Program-made: the position numbers and the translations under genes
Assembly (NCBI RefSeq): GCF_000023865.1
Contig: NC_013159.1
Coordinates: 2,754,001 to 2,818,000 of the forward strand
Direction of reading: 5' to 3'
Origin: Saccharomonospora viridis DSM 43017
GTDB taxonomy: Bacteria > Actinomycetota > Actinomycetes > Mycobacteriales > Pseudonocardiaceae
Length of the DNA: 64,000 nucleotides
Shown here: in pieces, positions 1-15,099 of the stretch
How positions within the stretch are numbered: the stretch's first letter is position 1
How the letters are laid out: each line of letters opens with the position of its first letter
The notes under the pieces: generated by a model
The model's database searches: none
Told to the model about the DNA's origin: nothing
What the model saw: only the letters and a program-made list of their open reading frames with translations

Positions 1-1106
1 GCCCTCGTCGTAGGTGGCCAGGTTGAAGTCGTAGAGCGACTCATCGCTGCGCCGCCCCGTGACGGTGGCGGTACCGCCGTGCAGGACCATCCGGATGTCG
101 CCCGACACGTGCTCCTGGGCCTTGGCGATGAAGCCGTCGAGAGCGTCCTTCAACGGCGAGAACCACAGCCCGTCGTACACCAGCTCGCCCCAACGCTGTT
201 CGACCTGACGCTTGAACCGGGCGAGGTCACGCTCGACCGTGACGTTCTCCAGCTCCTGGTGCGCGGTGATCAACGCGATGGCACCGGGAGCCTCGTACAC
301 CTCCCGGCTCTTGATCCCGACGAGCCGGTCCTCCACCATGTCGAGCCTGCCGATACCGTGCGCACCGGCGCGCTGGTTCATCTCCTGGATGGCCTCCAGG
401 ACCGTGACCTTCTTGCCGTCGATGGCGACCGGGACACCCTTCTCGAAGGTGATGATGACCTCGTCGGGAGCCTGGAAGTGGACGGTCGGGTCCTGGGTGT
501 AGGAGTAGACCTCCTTCGGCGGCTCGTTCCACAGGTCCTCCAGCACGCCCGTCTCGACGGCCCGGCCCCACACGTTCTGGTCGATCGAGAACGGCGACTT
601 CTTCGTCACGTCGATCGGGAGGTTGCGCTCCTCCGCCCAGGAGATCGCCTTCTCCCGGGTCCACGCGAAGTCGCGCACGGGGGCGATGACCTTCAGGTCG
701 GGAGCGAGCGCGCCGATGCCCACCTCGAACCGCACCTGGTCATTGCCCTTACCGGTGCAACCGTGCGCCACGGTGGTGGCGCCGTAACGCTCGGCCGCCC
801 GCACCAGGTGCTTGACGATCAGCGGCCGGGACAGAGCCGAAACCAGCGGATAACGGTCCATGTACAGCGCGTTCGCCTGCAGTGCGGGCAAGCAGTACTC
901 CTCGGCGAACTCGTCCTTGGCATCGGACACGACCGCCTCCACCGCACCGCACTCCAGAGCGCGCTTGCGGATGGTCTCCATGTCCTCGCCGCCCTGACCG
1001 ACGTCGACGGCGACGGCCACCACCTCGGCACCGGTCTCCTCGGCGATCCAACCGATCGCCACCGAGGTGTCGAGCCCGCCCGAGTACGCGAGCACCACCC
1101 GCTCAG

Positions 1107-1110
<4 letters not shown>
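1..1110 (-). CDS. argG: Argininosuccinate synthase (3' end beyond window)
   Basis: Cytoplasmic ligase joining citrulline and aspartate with ATP, the penultimate step of arginine synthesis. The reading frame is open from an ATG at 1110 to the left edge (at least 370 codons). It begins [20 protein letters not shown], with the SGGLDTS ATP-pyrophosphatase loop at about residues 10-16, followed by further typical ArgG blocks ([27 protein letters not shown]). The ATG overlaps the argR stop as ATGA, so the two are translationally coupled. It is the last gene of the arg operon visible here; argH would be expected just outside the left edge. Only the C-terminus is missing. Confidence 0.97.
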
Positions 1111-3768
<2,658 letters not shown>

Positions 3769-3776
<8 letters not shown>

Positions 3777-4695
3777 CGTCGTCCCCCTCCTTCGGCACGA
3801 CCATGGTGCCGACGCCACGCGACGTGAACACTTCCAGCAGTACGGAATGAGCGAGTCGCCCGTCGATCACGTGCGCACGTCGCACTCCACCGCGGATGGC
3901 TCGCAGACAGGCTTCCATCTTCGGGATCATCCCGCTCTCCAGCTTGGGAAGCAGCCGCTCCAGCCCGTCGACGTCGATGCGCTCCACAAGCGACGAACGG
4001 TCCGGCCAGTCCGCGTAGAGCCCCTCGATGTCGGTCAGCACCACCAGTTTCTCGGCCTGCAACGCAGCGGCGAGCGCTCCGGCCGCGGTATCGGCGTTGA
4101 CGTTGTGCACCACACCGTCCGCATCGGGCGCGACCGTCGACACCACCGGGATACGTCCCGCGTTGACGATGTCGAGCACCGCGTCGGGGTTGACGTCGAC
4201 GACCTCACCGACAAGTCCGATGTCGACTGACTCACCGTCTACTGTGGCCGTCTTACGTTCAGCGGTGAACAGGCGGGCGTCCTCCCCCGAGATCCCGACG
4301 GCGTAGGGGCCGTACGCGTTGATGAGACCGACGAGCTCCCGGCTGACCTGCCCGACCAGCACCATCCGCACGATGTCCATCGTCTCAGGCGTCGTCACCC
4401 GGAGCCCACCTTTGAACTCACCGCGGATACCGAGCCGGTCGAGCATCGCCGTGATCTGGGGACCGCCGCCGTGAACGACGACGGGTCGCAGTCCCGCCAG
4501 ACGCAGGAACACCATGTCCTGCGCGAAGGCGCGCTTCAGTTCGTCGTCGACCATGGCGTTCCCGCCGTACTTCACGACGACTGTGGCCCCGTGGAAACGT
4601 TGCAACCAGGGCAGGGCCTCGATCAGCACGCCCGCCTTCTCCGCGGCCGTGGCCAGCCTGTCATCAGCGGGAATCGTGGTGGGTTTGTCGGTCAT
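3769..4695 (-). CDS. argB: Acetylglutamate kinase
   Basis: Phosphorylates N-acetylglutamate, usually the arginine-feedback-inhibited step; amino-acid kinase fold, 308 aa. It carries the nucleotide-binding VVKYGGNAM near residue 42, VVHGGGPQI, and the C-terminal [19 protein letters not shown] block, which in this family helps form the arginine-sensitive site. The ATG makes an ATGA overlap with the argJ stop, and the 3' end overlaps argD by 8 nt. Confidence 0.98.
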
Positions 4696-5843
4696 GTCGA
4701 ATATGCCGAATTCTCGTGTACGTAGGCGTGAGTCAGGTCGTTGGTCCAGATCGTCGCCGATTCCCGGCCCGCCTTGAGGTCGACGGTCACGGTCACCGCG
4801 CGGTCGGAGAGGTCGACGGCATCCCGGGGTTCGCCCGGTTCACCGCCCCGGCAGATCCATACACCGTTGAAGGCGACGTCCAATGCTCCCGGCTCGAACG
4901 CGGCCTCGGTGGTTCCCACCGCGGCGAGGATGCGTCCCCAGTTCGGGTCCTTGCCGTATACAGCGGTCTTGAACAGGTTGCTTCGGGCGATCGCCCTTCC
5001 CACGGCGAGCGCGTCGTCCTCCGTGGCGGCGTTGACCACCTCGATGGTGATGTCGTGTTCGGAACCCTCCGCGTCGCCGAGCAACTGTTGGGCGAGGTCG
5101 TGACAGGCGTCGGTCAGCAAAGCGGTGAACTCGTCGGCGTCGGGCGTGGCCCCCGAAGCACCACTGCACATCAACAACACGGTGTCGTTGGTGGACATAC
5201 ACCCGTCGGAGTCGAGCCGGTCGAACGTCACCCGAGTGGCCTCGCGCAGCGCGCGATCAGCGGTCGTGGCGTCGATGTCGGCGTCGGTGGTGAGAACCAC
5301 GAGCATCGTGGCCAATGCGGGCGCGAGCATGCCGGCCCCCTTGGCCATACCGCCGACCGTGTAACCGGTCCCCTGGCGCACCACCTGCTTACTGCGCGTG
5401 TCGGTGGTCATGATCGCCTCGGCCGCCGCCGGCCCGCCGACGTCGGAGAGTTCCCGTACCACCGTCTCGATACCCGCGAGGAGCTTGTCGCGGTGGAGTT
5501 GTTCCCCGATCAAGCCAGTGGAGCACACGACGACATCGGTCGCTTCAACACCGATCCGTTCGGCGACGAGTTCGGCCGAGGCGCGCGTGGTCTGGAATCC
5601 GTAAGGCCCGGTGTAACAATTCGCGCCACCGGAATTCAGCACGACCGCCTTCGCGCTGCGGGCAGCCATCACCTGCTCGCTCCACAACACCGGATTGGCT
5701 TTGCACCGGTTCGTGGTGAACACGGCGGCGGCGACGTCGGACGGTCCGTCGTTGACGACGAGCGCGACATCACGTCGACCGCTGGCCTTCAGCCCGGCAG
5801 CGACACCACCGGCGCGAAACCCCCGCGAAGCGGTGACCGTCAT
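4692..5843 (-). CDS. argJ: Bifunctional ornithine acetyltransferase / N-acetylglutamate synthase
   Basis: Recycles the acetyl group from N-acetylornithine to glutamate and may also start the pathway from acetyl-CoA. The start at 5843 ([14 protein letters not shown], 383 aa) is preceded by GGAGG; the longer upstream frame has no better signal. The autoprocessing block [20 protein letters not shown] is present: the precursor is expected to be cut before the Thr of ATML to give alpha and beta chains with that Thr as nucleophile. The alpha chain contains [10 protein letters not shown]. It lies 31 nt after argC. Confidence 0.97.
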   Translation of the reverse strand: MTVTASRGFRAGGVAAGLKASGRRDVALVVNDGPSDVAAAVFTTNRCKANPVLWSEQVMAARSAKAVVLNSGGANCYTGPYGFQTTRASAELVAERIGVEATDVVVCSTGLIGEQLHRDKLLAGIETVVRELSDVGGPAAAEAIMTTDTRSKQVVRQGTGYTVGGMAKGAGMLAPALATMLVVLTTDADIDATTADRALREATRVTFDRLDSDGCMSTNDTVLLMCSGASGATPDADEFTALLTDACHDLAQQLLGDAEGSEHDITIEVVNAATEDDALAVGRAIARSNLFKTAVYGKDPNWGRILAAVGTTEAAFEPGALDVAFNGVWICRGGEPGEPRDAVDLSDRAVTVTVDLKAGRESATIWTNDLTHAYVHENSAYST

Positions 5844-5874
5844 GCGCCCACCTCCGTGCCCGTCGTCCACAGGG

Positions 5875-7402
<1,528 letters not shown>

Positions 7403-9919
7403 TCAGCCCCGCAGCACCGCGCCGAAACGCTCACCGACCGCGGCCACGGCGGCATCCCGCGCCTTGGTCGCCTCCTCCACGGTGAGTGTGCGGTCAGGGG
7501 CACGGAACCGGAGCTTGTACGCCAGCGACCGCTTACCCTCACCGACCTGTTCACCGGAGTACACGTCGAACAGCGACACGTCCTCCACCAACTCACCGGC
7601 CGCTTCCCGCAACGCCTCGGCAAGAGCCGCGGACGGCACCTTCTCGTCCACGATCAGCGCCACGTCCAACAACACCGGCGGGAAAGGTGAGATCGAAGGC
7701 GCAGGCCTGTGCTCCACGACCGGGATCGCGTCGAGGTTCAGCTCCATCGCGGCAGTCCGCTTCGGCAGCCCGAGCTTCTCCACCACCTTGGGATGCAGCT
7801 CACCGGCGTGTCCGACCGTCCGGCCATCGATCGACAACCGGGCGCATCGGCCGGGATGCCACGGCATCACGGCGTCCGCCTCGATGTCCAACTCCACGGC
7901 GGAGACGTCGCCCACCAGGCGCGCTGCCTGCACGGCGTCCGCCCACGACGCGTTCTCCCCCTCGCCCCACCAGCCGGAACGGAAACGCTCCCCGGCAAGC
8001 ACCACGGCGACGTGCAACGGCTGGTCCGGAACCGACCGTTCCAACTCGGCGAGTTCCTCCTCGGCCGGCCGCTGATCCACCCGAAGGTCCGGAGCGACGG
8101 ACTGCTCCGGCCCCGGCAACACCACCTGGCCGATGTGGTAGAGCGCGACGTCACGGAAGCCCCGCGCGACGTTACGCTGCAGGGTTTCGAGCAAACCCGG
8201 CAGCAGCGACGTCGTCAGCTGGTCCTTGTCCGACTCCAGCGGGTTCAACACCGAGACCGTACGCCGACGTGGATCGTCCTCGGCCAGCCCCAGGTCGTCC
8301 CACACCGACGCCGAGACGAACGGGAACGGGATGACCTCGACGTAACCGGCCTCCGCGAGCGCACGCGACACCGCGCGTCGGCGCCGCTGCGCGGCGGTGA
8401 GACCACGGCCGGCCGGCGCGGCGGGCAGCACGGACGGGATCGTGTCGTACCCCTCCAGCCGCAGCACCTCCTCCACGAGGTCCGCGGGCTGCTCGAGATC
8501 CCCACGCCAGCTCGGCGGCACCGCGGTGACCAGCGCCGTGCCGTCATCGCCGGTGCCCACCGACACCTTGCAGCCGATCTGCGTCAACCTGCGTACGGTG
8601 ACACCCCGCTCGAACCGCACACCCGCCACCTGGTCGGGCAGGTTGATCGGCATGGTGATCGACTGAGCCGGCTCCACCTGTCCCTCATCGGTACGACCGG
8701 GCCGGATGCTGCCGTCACCGTATTGCCGCAACAACCGCGCCGCGACCTCGACCGCGGTCGCGCACAACGCCGGGTCGGTGAACCGCTCGAAACGTTTCGC
8801 CGCCTCCGAGAACAGGTTGTGCCTGCGCGCGGTCCTGCTGATGGCCGCGGGGTCCCAGTGCGCCGCCTCCAACAACACGTCCGTGCTGTCGTCGCGGATC
8901 TCGGTACTGGCGCCTCCCATGACCCCCGCCAGCGAGATGACACCGCGGTCGTCGGCGATCACCACGTCGTCCGGGTCGAGCGTACGCTCGACATCGTCCA
9001 ATGTGGTCAGTTTCTCGCCGGGTTGCGCCCTGCGGACCACGAGACCGCCCTGCAGGGATCCCGTGTCGAACGCGTGCAGGGGATGTCCCAGCTCCAGCAT
9101 CACGTAGTTGGTGATGTCCACGGCCAAGGAGATCGGCCGCATCCCCGCCAGCAACAGCCGACGTTGGATCCACCACGGCGTCGGAGCGCCCGCGTCCAGT
9201 CCGGTGACCCGGCGCAACACGAACCGTCGGCAGCCCACCGGGTCCTCGATCGTGACCGGCCACGCGTCACCTTCGCCTTCCGGCACGTCGATGTGGGCGG
9301 GATCGCCGTAGGGGGCGTCGAATGCGCACGCCAGTTCCCTGGCCAACCCACGGATCGACAACGCGTGCCCGAGATCCGGCGTGGGAGCCAGTTCCAACAC
9401 CGTGTCCTCGAGAGCCAGGACTTCACGCGCGTCGTCGCCGGGACTGGCCGTCCCCGGCGGCAGCACGAGGATTCCGCTGTGGTCCTCCCCGATGCCCAGC
9501 TCTCGGGCAGAACAGATCATGCCCTCACTGACGTGGCCGTAGGTCTTGCGCTCGGAGATCTCGAAATCACCGGGCAACACGGCGCCGGGGAGCGCGACGA
9601 CCACCAGGTCGCCCTCCCTGAAGTTCTGAGCACCGCAGATGATGCCGTTCGTGGGCGGGCGCGTGGGATCGATCTCCCCACCGTCGAGGTCGGTGGGGGT
9701 ACCCACGTCGACTCGGCAGTAGCGGATCGGCTTTTTGAACTGCGTGAGCTCTTCGATCTCCACCACACGGCCGATGACGAGCGGACCGGTGATCCGACCG
9801 ACCGGCTCGACGCCCTCGACCTCGACGCCCAGGCGTACAAAGGCGTCGACGATGTCGTCGGTGGTGACGTCCTCGCTGAGTTCCAGGTGTTCCCTCAGCC
9901 AGCTGACGGGGACTCGCAT
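7403..9919 (-). CDS. pheT: Phenylalanine-tRNA ligase beta subunit
   Basis: Beta chain of the heterotetrameric enzyme charging tRNA-Phe; 838 aa, family length. The N-terminus MRVPVSWLREHLE leads into a tRNA-binding EMAP-like domain (to about residue 155), then the B3/B4 editing region, the B5 domain and the C-terminal anticodon-binding domain (FDVYSGEQVGEGKRSLAYKLRFRA). It starts 6 nt after the pheS stop, so the two are co-expressed. Confidence 0.98.
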   Translation of the reverse strand: MRVPVSWLREHLELSEDVTTDDIVDAFVRLGVEVEGVEPVGRITGPLVIGRVVEIEELTQFKKPIRYCRVDVGTPTDLDGGEIDPTRPPTNGIICGAQNFREGDLVVVALPGAVLPGDFEISERKTYGHVSEGMICSARELGIGEDHSGILVLPPGTASPGDDAREVLALEDTVLELAPTPDLGHALSIRGLARELACAFDAPYGDPAHIDVPEGEGDAWPVTIEDPVGCRRFVLRRVTGLDAGAPTPWWIQRRLLLAGMRPISLAVDITNYVMLELGHPLHAFDTGSLQGGLVVRRAQPGEKLTTLDDVERTLDPDDVVIADDRGVISLAGVMGGASTEIRDDSTDVLLEAAHWDPAAISRTARRHNLFSEAAKRFERFTDPALCATAVEVAARLLRQYGDGSIRPGRTDEGQVEPAQSITMPINLPDQVAGVRFERGVTVRRLTQIGCKVSVGTGDDGTALVTAVPPSWRGDLEQPADLVEEVLRLEGYDTIPSVLPAAPAGRGLTAAQRRRRAVSRALAEAGYVEVIPFPFVSASVWDDLGLAEDDPRRRTVSVLNPLESDKDQLTTSLLPGLLETLQRNVARGFRDVALYHIGQVVLPGPEQSVAPDLRVDQRPAEEELAELERSVPDQPLHVAVVLAGERFRSGWWGEGENASWADAVQAARLVGDVSAVELDIEADAVMPWHPGRCARLSIDGRTVGHAGELHPKVVEKLGLPKRTAAMELNLDAIPVVEHRPAPSISPFPPVLLDVALIVDEKVPSAALAEALREAAGELVEDVSLFDVYSGEQVGEGKRSLAYKLRFRAPDRTLTVEEATKARDAAVAAVGERFGAVLRG

Positions 9920-9925
9920 GACGTC

Positions 9926-11071
<1,146 letters not shown>

Positions 11072-11109
11072 CTAGGTGAGCGCGCGGGAAGACCGCCCGT
11101 CACCCTCTG

Positions 11110-11883
11110 TCAAGACCGGTGCCGCACAGCAGTGGTGTAAAGACACACAGCGGCGGCGGTGGCGAGGTTGAGGCTCTCCGCCTTGCCGTACAACGGAACC
11201 CGCACCGCGTGTTCCGCCCGCGCAAGGACGTCCTCGGGAAGCCCGTGGGCCTCGTTGCCGAACAGCCACGCGGTCGGTCCGTCAAGCTGCTCGGCCGTGG
11301 TCAAGTCGGCCTCGGCGTAACCGTGAGCGGCGACCGTGGTCAGTCCCGCCGCCACACAGGCGTCGAGCACGCGATGGACATCGGGCTCGGCCACCACGGG
11401 CAGATGGAACAGACTCCCCGTGGAGGCACGGACGCATTTACCGTTGTGCACGTCCACACACGAGCCCGCGAAGATCACCGCGTCGGCGCCGGCGGCATCA
11501 GCGACCCGCAGCACCGTGCCCGCGTTACCGGGGTCGGCGATGTTCACCAGAACCGCCACCAAACGAGGCCGTCCCGTCAACGCGGCGGACAAATCCACCG
11601 TGACCGTGTCGCACACCGCCACGATGCCCTGCGGGGACACCGTTTCGGACAACAACTCCGCCGCCCTGTCGTTGATCATCGACACGGACGGCGCGTCGGC
11701 CACGAGTTCGGTGTGTCGCTGCGCTGCGGCCTCGGTGACGAACAACTCGTGCACACGTCCGTACCGCAGCGCCTCCCTCACCGCTTGAGCACCCTCGGCG
11801 AGGAACCGCCCCGCGGCGCTCCGCTCGGATCGCCGCGTCAGCCGACGTGCAGCAACGACCCGGGGAGTCTTGTGGGTGAACAA
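11110..11883 (-). CDS. TrmH/SpoU-family RNA 2'-O-methyltransferase
   Basis: SAM-dependent RNA ribose methyltransferase of the SPOUT superfamily, 257 aa. An N-terminal substrate-binding domain (RFLAEGAQAVREAL, about residues 27-100) precedes the knotted catalytic domain, with NIADPGNAGTVLRVADAAGADAVIF, WLFGNEAHGLPED and VRVPLYGKAESLNLATAAAVCLY. The predicted start is a TTG at 11883 with GGGGA upstream, so the start is less certain than the rest. It lies 29 nt downstream of rplT in the position of tsnR in mycobacteria. The target RNA cannot be read from sequence. Confidence 0.9.
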   Translation of the reverse strand: MFTHKTPRVVAARRLTRRSERSAAGRFLAEGAQAVREALRYGRVHELFVTEAAAQRHTELVADAPSVSMINDRAAELLSETVSPQGIVAVCDTVTVDLSAALTGRPRLVAVLVNIADPGNAGTVLRVADAAGADAVIFAGSCVDVHNGKCVRASTGSLFHLPVVAEPDVHRVLDACVAAGLTTVAAHGYAEADLTTAEQLDGPTAWLFGNEAHGLPEDVLARAEHAVRVPLYGKAESLNLATAAAVCLYTTAVRHRS

Positions 11884-11912
11884 GGCGTCCCCGGGTCGGT
11901 GGTGCTTGGTGC

Positions 11913-12290
11913 TCAGGCCGACTTCTTCACGTCGGAGGACAGGTTCTGCTTCGCCACCTCGGCGAGCGAGGCGAAGGCGGCGGCGTCGTTCACCGCGAGG
12001 TCCGCGAGAATCTTGCGGTCCACCTCGACACCAGCGGCCTTGAGGCCCTGGATGAAGCGGTTGTAGGTGACGCCGTTCTGACGGGCCGCCGCGTTGATAC
12101 GGGTGATCCAGAGCTGGCGGAAGTCACCCTTGCGAGCCCGGCGGTCCCGGTAGGAGTAGTTGAACGAGTGGAGCGTCTGCTCCTTGGCCTTGCGGTACAG
12201 GCGCGAACGCTGGCCGCGGTAACCACTGGCCAGTTCGAGAGTTGCGCGACGCTTCTTCTGGGCATTGACTGCCCGCTTGACGCGTGCCAC
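11913..12290 (-). CDS. rplT: 50S ribosomal protein L20
   Basis: Large-subunit assembly protein, 125 aa. The start is the GTG at 12290, giving the family N-terminus [15 protein letters not shown]; the longer frame with [10 protein letters not shown] does not match the family. The basic N-terminal arm and globular C-terminal domain ([20 protein letters not shown]) are intact. It is the third gene of infC-rpmI-rplT. In the best-studied bacteria L20 represses this operon by binding its mRNA. Confidence 0.97.
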   Translation of the reverse strand: MARVKRAVNAQKKRRATLELASGYRGQRSRLYRKAKEQTLHSFNYSYRDRRARKGDFRQLWITRINAAARQNGVTYNRFIQGLKAAGVEVDRKILADLAVNDAAAFASLAEVAKQNLSSDVKKSA

Positions 12291-12311
12291 GGGTCCATCC
12301 TGTCGTGTCGG

Positions 12312-12332
12312 GGGGCGCAACCCAGGCGCCCC
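12312..12332 (-). other. Hairpin in the rpmI-rplT spacer
   Basis: GGGGCGC and GCGCCCC arms (12312-12318 and 12326-12332) enclose 7 nt in the short spacer between rpmI and rplT. No T-tract follows. It could tune L20 translation or RNA decay. Its function is not established. Confidence 0.4.
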
Positions 12333-12353
12333 GGTGGGTTACGGCGGACTGGG

Positions 12354-12548
12354 TCAGCGGCCGAGCAGCCGCTTGACGCGGCGCACATCAGCGGCCGCGA
12401 CCTCGGTGGTGCCCTCGAGCCTACGAGTCACCCTGCTCGACTTCTTCTCCAGCAGATGCCTCCGGCCCGCCTGCTCGCGCCGGAGCTTGCCGCTGCCCGT
12501 CACGCGGACGCGCTTCGACATCCCGCTATGGGACTTGTTCTTCGGCAT
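12354..12548 (-). CDS. rpmI: 50S ribosomal protein L35
   Basis: Small basic ribosomal protein, 64 aa, starting at the ATG at 12548 ([20 protein letters not shown]) with GAGGGA upstream. The conserved N-terminal KxKxH and the [11 protein letters not shown] block are present. It lies between infC and rplT, and its 5' leader contains two hairpins. Confidence 0.97.
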   Translation of the reverse strand: MPKNKSHSGMSKRVRVTGSGKLRREQAGRRHLLEKKSSRVTRRLEGTTEVAAADVRRVKRLLGR

Positions 12549-12568
12549 TATTCCCTCTTTCAGACGAC

Positions 12569-12591
12569 AGCACACCGATCACCGGTGTGCT
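12569..12591 (-). other. Leader hairpin just upstream of rpmI
   Basis: AGCACACCG (12569-12577) and CGGTGTGCT (12583-12591) form a perfect 9-bp stem with a 5-nt loop, about 20 nt before the rpmI ATG. This is the interval where other bacteria place an L20-binding operator, so a translational control role is plausible but inferred. Confidence 0.5.
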
Positions 12592-12636
12592 GCTGCATTG
12601 TGGCGAGGCTGCGGTGATACCGACCGCGCCGCCCGC

Positions 12637-12661
12637 CTGCCGCCCGGACACCGGGCGGCAG
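12637..12661 (-). terminator. Hairpin directly after infC (terminator or attenuator)
   Basis: CTGCCGCCCGG and CCGGGCGGCAG make an 11-bp perfect stem with a 3-nt loop, starting 4 nt after the infC stop. No U-tract follows, which is common for actinobacterial terminators. As it lies inside the infC-rpmI-rplT operon it may be a partial terminator or attenuator. Confidence 0.6.
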
Positions 12662-12665
12662 TACA

Positions 12666-13226
12666 TCACGACCCGCTGCTGTCTGCGCCCTTCGACGCCT
12701 TCGACTTCGCCTTGGCGTTCTTGTGTGGCGCAAGAACCATGACCATGTTGCGACCGTCCTGCTTCGGCTTCGATTCGACGAAGCCCAGTTCGGCCACGTC
12801 CTCGGCGAGTCGCTGCAGCAGTCGGAACCCGAGCTCCGGCCTCGACTGCTCGCGCCCGCGGAACATGATCGTCACCTTGACCTTGTTCCCCGCCTCGAGG
12901 AATCGGGACACATGCCCCTTCTTCGTCTCGTAATCGTGCGGGTCGATCTTGGGGCGCAGCTTCTGTTCCTTGATAACGGTGAGCTGCTGATTGCGGCGGG
13001 ACTCACGGGCTTTCTGAGCACTTTCGTACTTGTACTTCCCGTAGTCCATGAGCTTGGCCACAGGCGGACGTGCCTGTGGGGCGACCTCGACGAGATCGAG
13101 GTCGGCCTCCTGAGCGAGCCGCAGCGCGTCCTCGATACGGACGATACCGACCTGCTCACCGTTCGGTCCCACGAGGCGAACCTCGGGGACGCGGATGCGC
13201 TCGTTGATGCGCGCCTCGGAGCTGAT
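12666..13226 (-). CDS. infC: Translation initiation factor IF-3, probable AUC start
   Basis: Binds the 30S subunit and enforces start-codon fidelity. The IF3 frame extends upstream of its first GTG (13172) into [18 protein letters not shown], the usual N-terminus of the family. An in-frame TAA lies at 13236-13238, and no ATG, GTG or TTG exists between it and 13172. A near-perfect AAGGAGG (13231-13237) precedes an ATC at 13224-13226 by 4 nt, so the start is most likely AUC, giving 186 aa. A rare start codon on infC is a known autoregulatory device in Escherichia coli (AUU). The linker and C-domain ([36 protein letters not shown]) are intact. Confidence 0.93.
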   Translation of the reverse strand: MSSEARINERIRVPEVRLVGPNGEQVGIVRIEDALRLAQEADLDLVEVAPQARPPVAKLMDYGKYKYESAQKARESRRNQQLTVIKEQKLRPKIDPHDYETKKGHVSRFLEAGNKVKVTIMFRGREQSRPELGFRLLQRLAEDVAELGFVESKPKQDGRNMVMVLAPHKNAKAKSKASKGADSSGS

Positions 13227-13495
13227 GGGGCCTCCTTAGGTCCAAGTGCTCTTCGTTCTGCTGTCTCGACCTGGTGCCCACATACCACAAGCCCCGGCAT
13301 TTCTATTCATGCGCGGGGCCCTCAATCCGATCCGGCATCCAAATCCTTGGATGCTATCGCGACCGTCATGACGGCGACGCCAGACGGTCCGCGTGACCGG
13401 ACCCGGCCGCCTAAACGGCGACTCGGGTGGGAGCGGGGCTCCACTTGCGGCCCCCGATGTCTCGGAGGCTGGTCGCACGTGGAATCGTACCAGAC

Positions 13496-13870
13496 GTGCG
13501 AGACGATTCAATCAATAGCAACGTTTCCGAACCCGGGGACGATTCCCAGCGAGTACGGGAACTTCACACCATCCCCAGCGTTGAGGTCATCAGCAGAGCT
13601 GCCGTGATGCTGATGTCCGCCGCCGCCGAGCGGCTCGGCCTCGCCGACGAGGACCCGGACTCCAGTCCGCATCGGGACCTCGACGAGGCGCGCAGGCTCA
13701 TCACGGCGCTAGCCGGCCTGGTCACGGCTTCGGCCGAATACCTGGGCCTGCACGCCGGACCGCTCCGTGACGGACTTCAGTCACTGCAGAAGGCGTTCCG
13801 GGAAGCCTCGGTCGTACCCGATCCGCCGGGACAGGGTCCCGGGGAGAAGTACACCGGGCCCGTCTACTGA
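13496..13870 (+). CDS. DUF1844 family protein
   Basis: Small acidic protein of unknown function, 124 aa from the GTG at 13496. The family signature is clear: IPSVEVISRAAVMLMSAAAE at about residues 26-45, then DLDEARRLITALAGLVTA. This gene is commonly found next to infC in actinobacteria and is divergent from it here. The longer upstream frame from 13427 is Arg-rich and unlikely to be coding. The ribosome site is weak, so the start is uncertain. Confidence 0.8.
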   Translation: MRDDSINSNVSEPGDDSQRVRELHTIPSVEVISRAAVMLMSAAAERLGLADEDPDSSPHRDLDEARRLITALAGLVTASAEYLGLHAGPLRDGLQSLQKAFREASVVPDPPGQGPGEKYTGPVY

Positions 13871-13889
13871 TCCCCGTACCGACTCGCGG

Positions 13890-14282
13890 TCAGTCCAACA
13901 CCGCGAGGGCGTCGATCTCCACCAGCAACCCCCGCGGCAGGTCGACGTACACGGTGGTCCTGGCCGGGTACGGCTCGGCGGCGAATTCGTTGATGAGCTC
14001 GTTGTACACCGCGTTGAACTCTGCGAAGTGCGCGGTGTCGGTGAGGTAGGCGCGCATCATGAGGACGTCGTCGAAATCCGCCCCGGCCGCCTCGAGGACG
14101 GCACGCAGATTCGCGAACACCTGGCGCGTCTGGCCTGCGATACCGCCTTCGGCGACCTCACCTGTCGCGGGGTCGACGCCGACCTGTCCCGCAACCTGGA
14201 GGATGTTGCCCTTACGCACGGCCTGCGAGAACGCCGCCACCGGCGCAGGCGCAGCGGTCGTGCTCACTGCGTGCTTGCCCAT
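13890..14282 (-). CDS. RidA/YjgF-type enamine/imine deaminase
   Basis: Cytoplasmic trimeric deaminase family that hydrolyses reactive enamines such as 2-aminoacrylate; 130 aa. Family residues are visible in QVAGQVGVDPATGE, the arginine of YPARTTVYVDLPRG and the glutamate of LLVEIDALAVL near the C-terminus, matching the RidA active-site Arg/Glu arrangement. An extra N-terminal MGKHAVSTTAAPAP segment precedes the fold. It is convergent with the DUF1844 gene; substrate is not predictable. Confidence 0.85.
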   Translation of the reverse strand: MGKHAVSTTAAPAPVAAFSQAVRKGNILQVAGQVGVDPATGEVAEGGIAGQTRQVFANLRAVLEAAGADFDDVLMMRAYLTDTAHFAEFNAVYNELINEFAAEPYPARTTVYVDLPRGLLVEIDALAVLD

Positions 14283-14349
14283 CGCACCCTCCTGTCGCTC
14301 GCCTCATGAGCCACGTGTTCAGGGCGGAGTTCCGAACGAACCCACCGTC

Positions 14350-15045
14350 TCAGCCGTCTCGGCCGTCGGATCGTCCGACCGGCACGTACCGAACCTCAGG
14401 CCGCCCGACCGTCCCGTAGTGCGGGCGGCGGCGGGCGATCCCATGATCGGCGAGGTACTCAAGATAACGGCGAGCGGTGACCCGGGCGACACCGGTGGCC
14501 TCCGCGACGGCGGCGGCCGACAACCCATCCCCCGATTCGGCGAGAACGGCGGTGACCGCGTCGAGGGTCGCGGTGCTCATCCCCTTCGGTAACGCCTCTC
14601 GTCCGGGGGAGCGCAGGGCTTCGAAGAGCCGGTCGATGTCCGCCTGACCTTTGGCCTGCCCGGACCGGGCCACGCTGCGGCGGAACCGCGCATAGCTGTC
14701 GAGCTTGCCGCGCAACGCCGCGAAGGTGAAGGGCTTCAGCAGGTATTGCACCACCCCGGCGGACACCGCCCCCCGGACGACCGCCAGATCCCGAGCAGAG
14801 GTCACCGCTATCACGTCGATGGGAGCCCCGGTGGCGCGCAACGCCCGACACACCGCCAGGCCGTGCGTGTCAGGCAGATAGAAGTCGAGCAGCACCAGAT
14901 CGACGTGGTGTCGTTCGCAGAACCGAACGGCCGCCCCACCCGAATGCACGACGCCCGCGACCGTGAATCCCGCGACCCGTTCGACGTACTCCCGATGCGC
15001 CTCGGCCGCCACCGGGTCGTCCTCGACCACGAGCACACTGATCAT
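14350..15045 (-). CDS. Response regulator, CitB/DcuR type
   Basis: Two-component response regulator, 231 aa. In the receiver domain, acidic residues EDD lie near position 8, the phospho-acceptor is D54 (LVLLDFYLPD) and the conserved lysine is K104 (YLLKPF). The C-terminal effector is the DcuR/CitB-like winged helix (SAAAVAEATGVARVTARRYLEYLADHG). Its cognate kinase lies 54 nt upstream and a dicarboxylate carrier is divergent, so it probably activates that carrier in response to C4-dicarboxylates or citrate. The ligand is inferred from context. Confidence 0.9.
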   Translation of the reverse strand: MISVLVVEDDPVAAEAHREYVERVAGFTVAGVVHSGGAAVRFCERHHVDLVLLDFYLPDTHGLAVCRALRATGAPIDVIAVTSARDLAVVRGAVSAGVVQYLLKPFTFAALRGKLDSYARFRRSVARSGQAKGQADIDRLFEALRSPGREALPKGMSTATLDAVTAVLAESGDGLSAAAVAEATGVARVTARRYLEYLADHGIARRRPHYGTVGRPEVRYVPVGRSDGRDG

Positions 15046-15099
15046 TCGTGATGCCTCCGCCCTAACCCTAAAGAGTGAAGGAGGACGCCTTCCTGCCGA

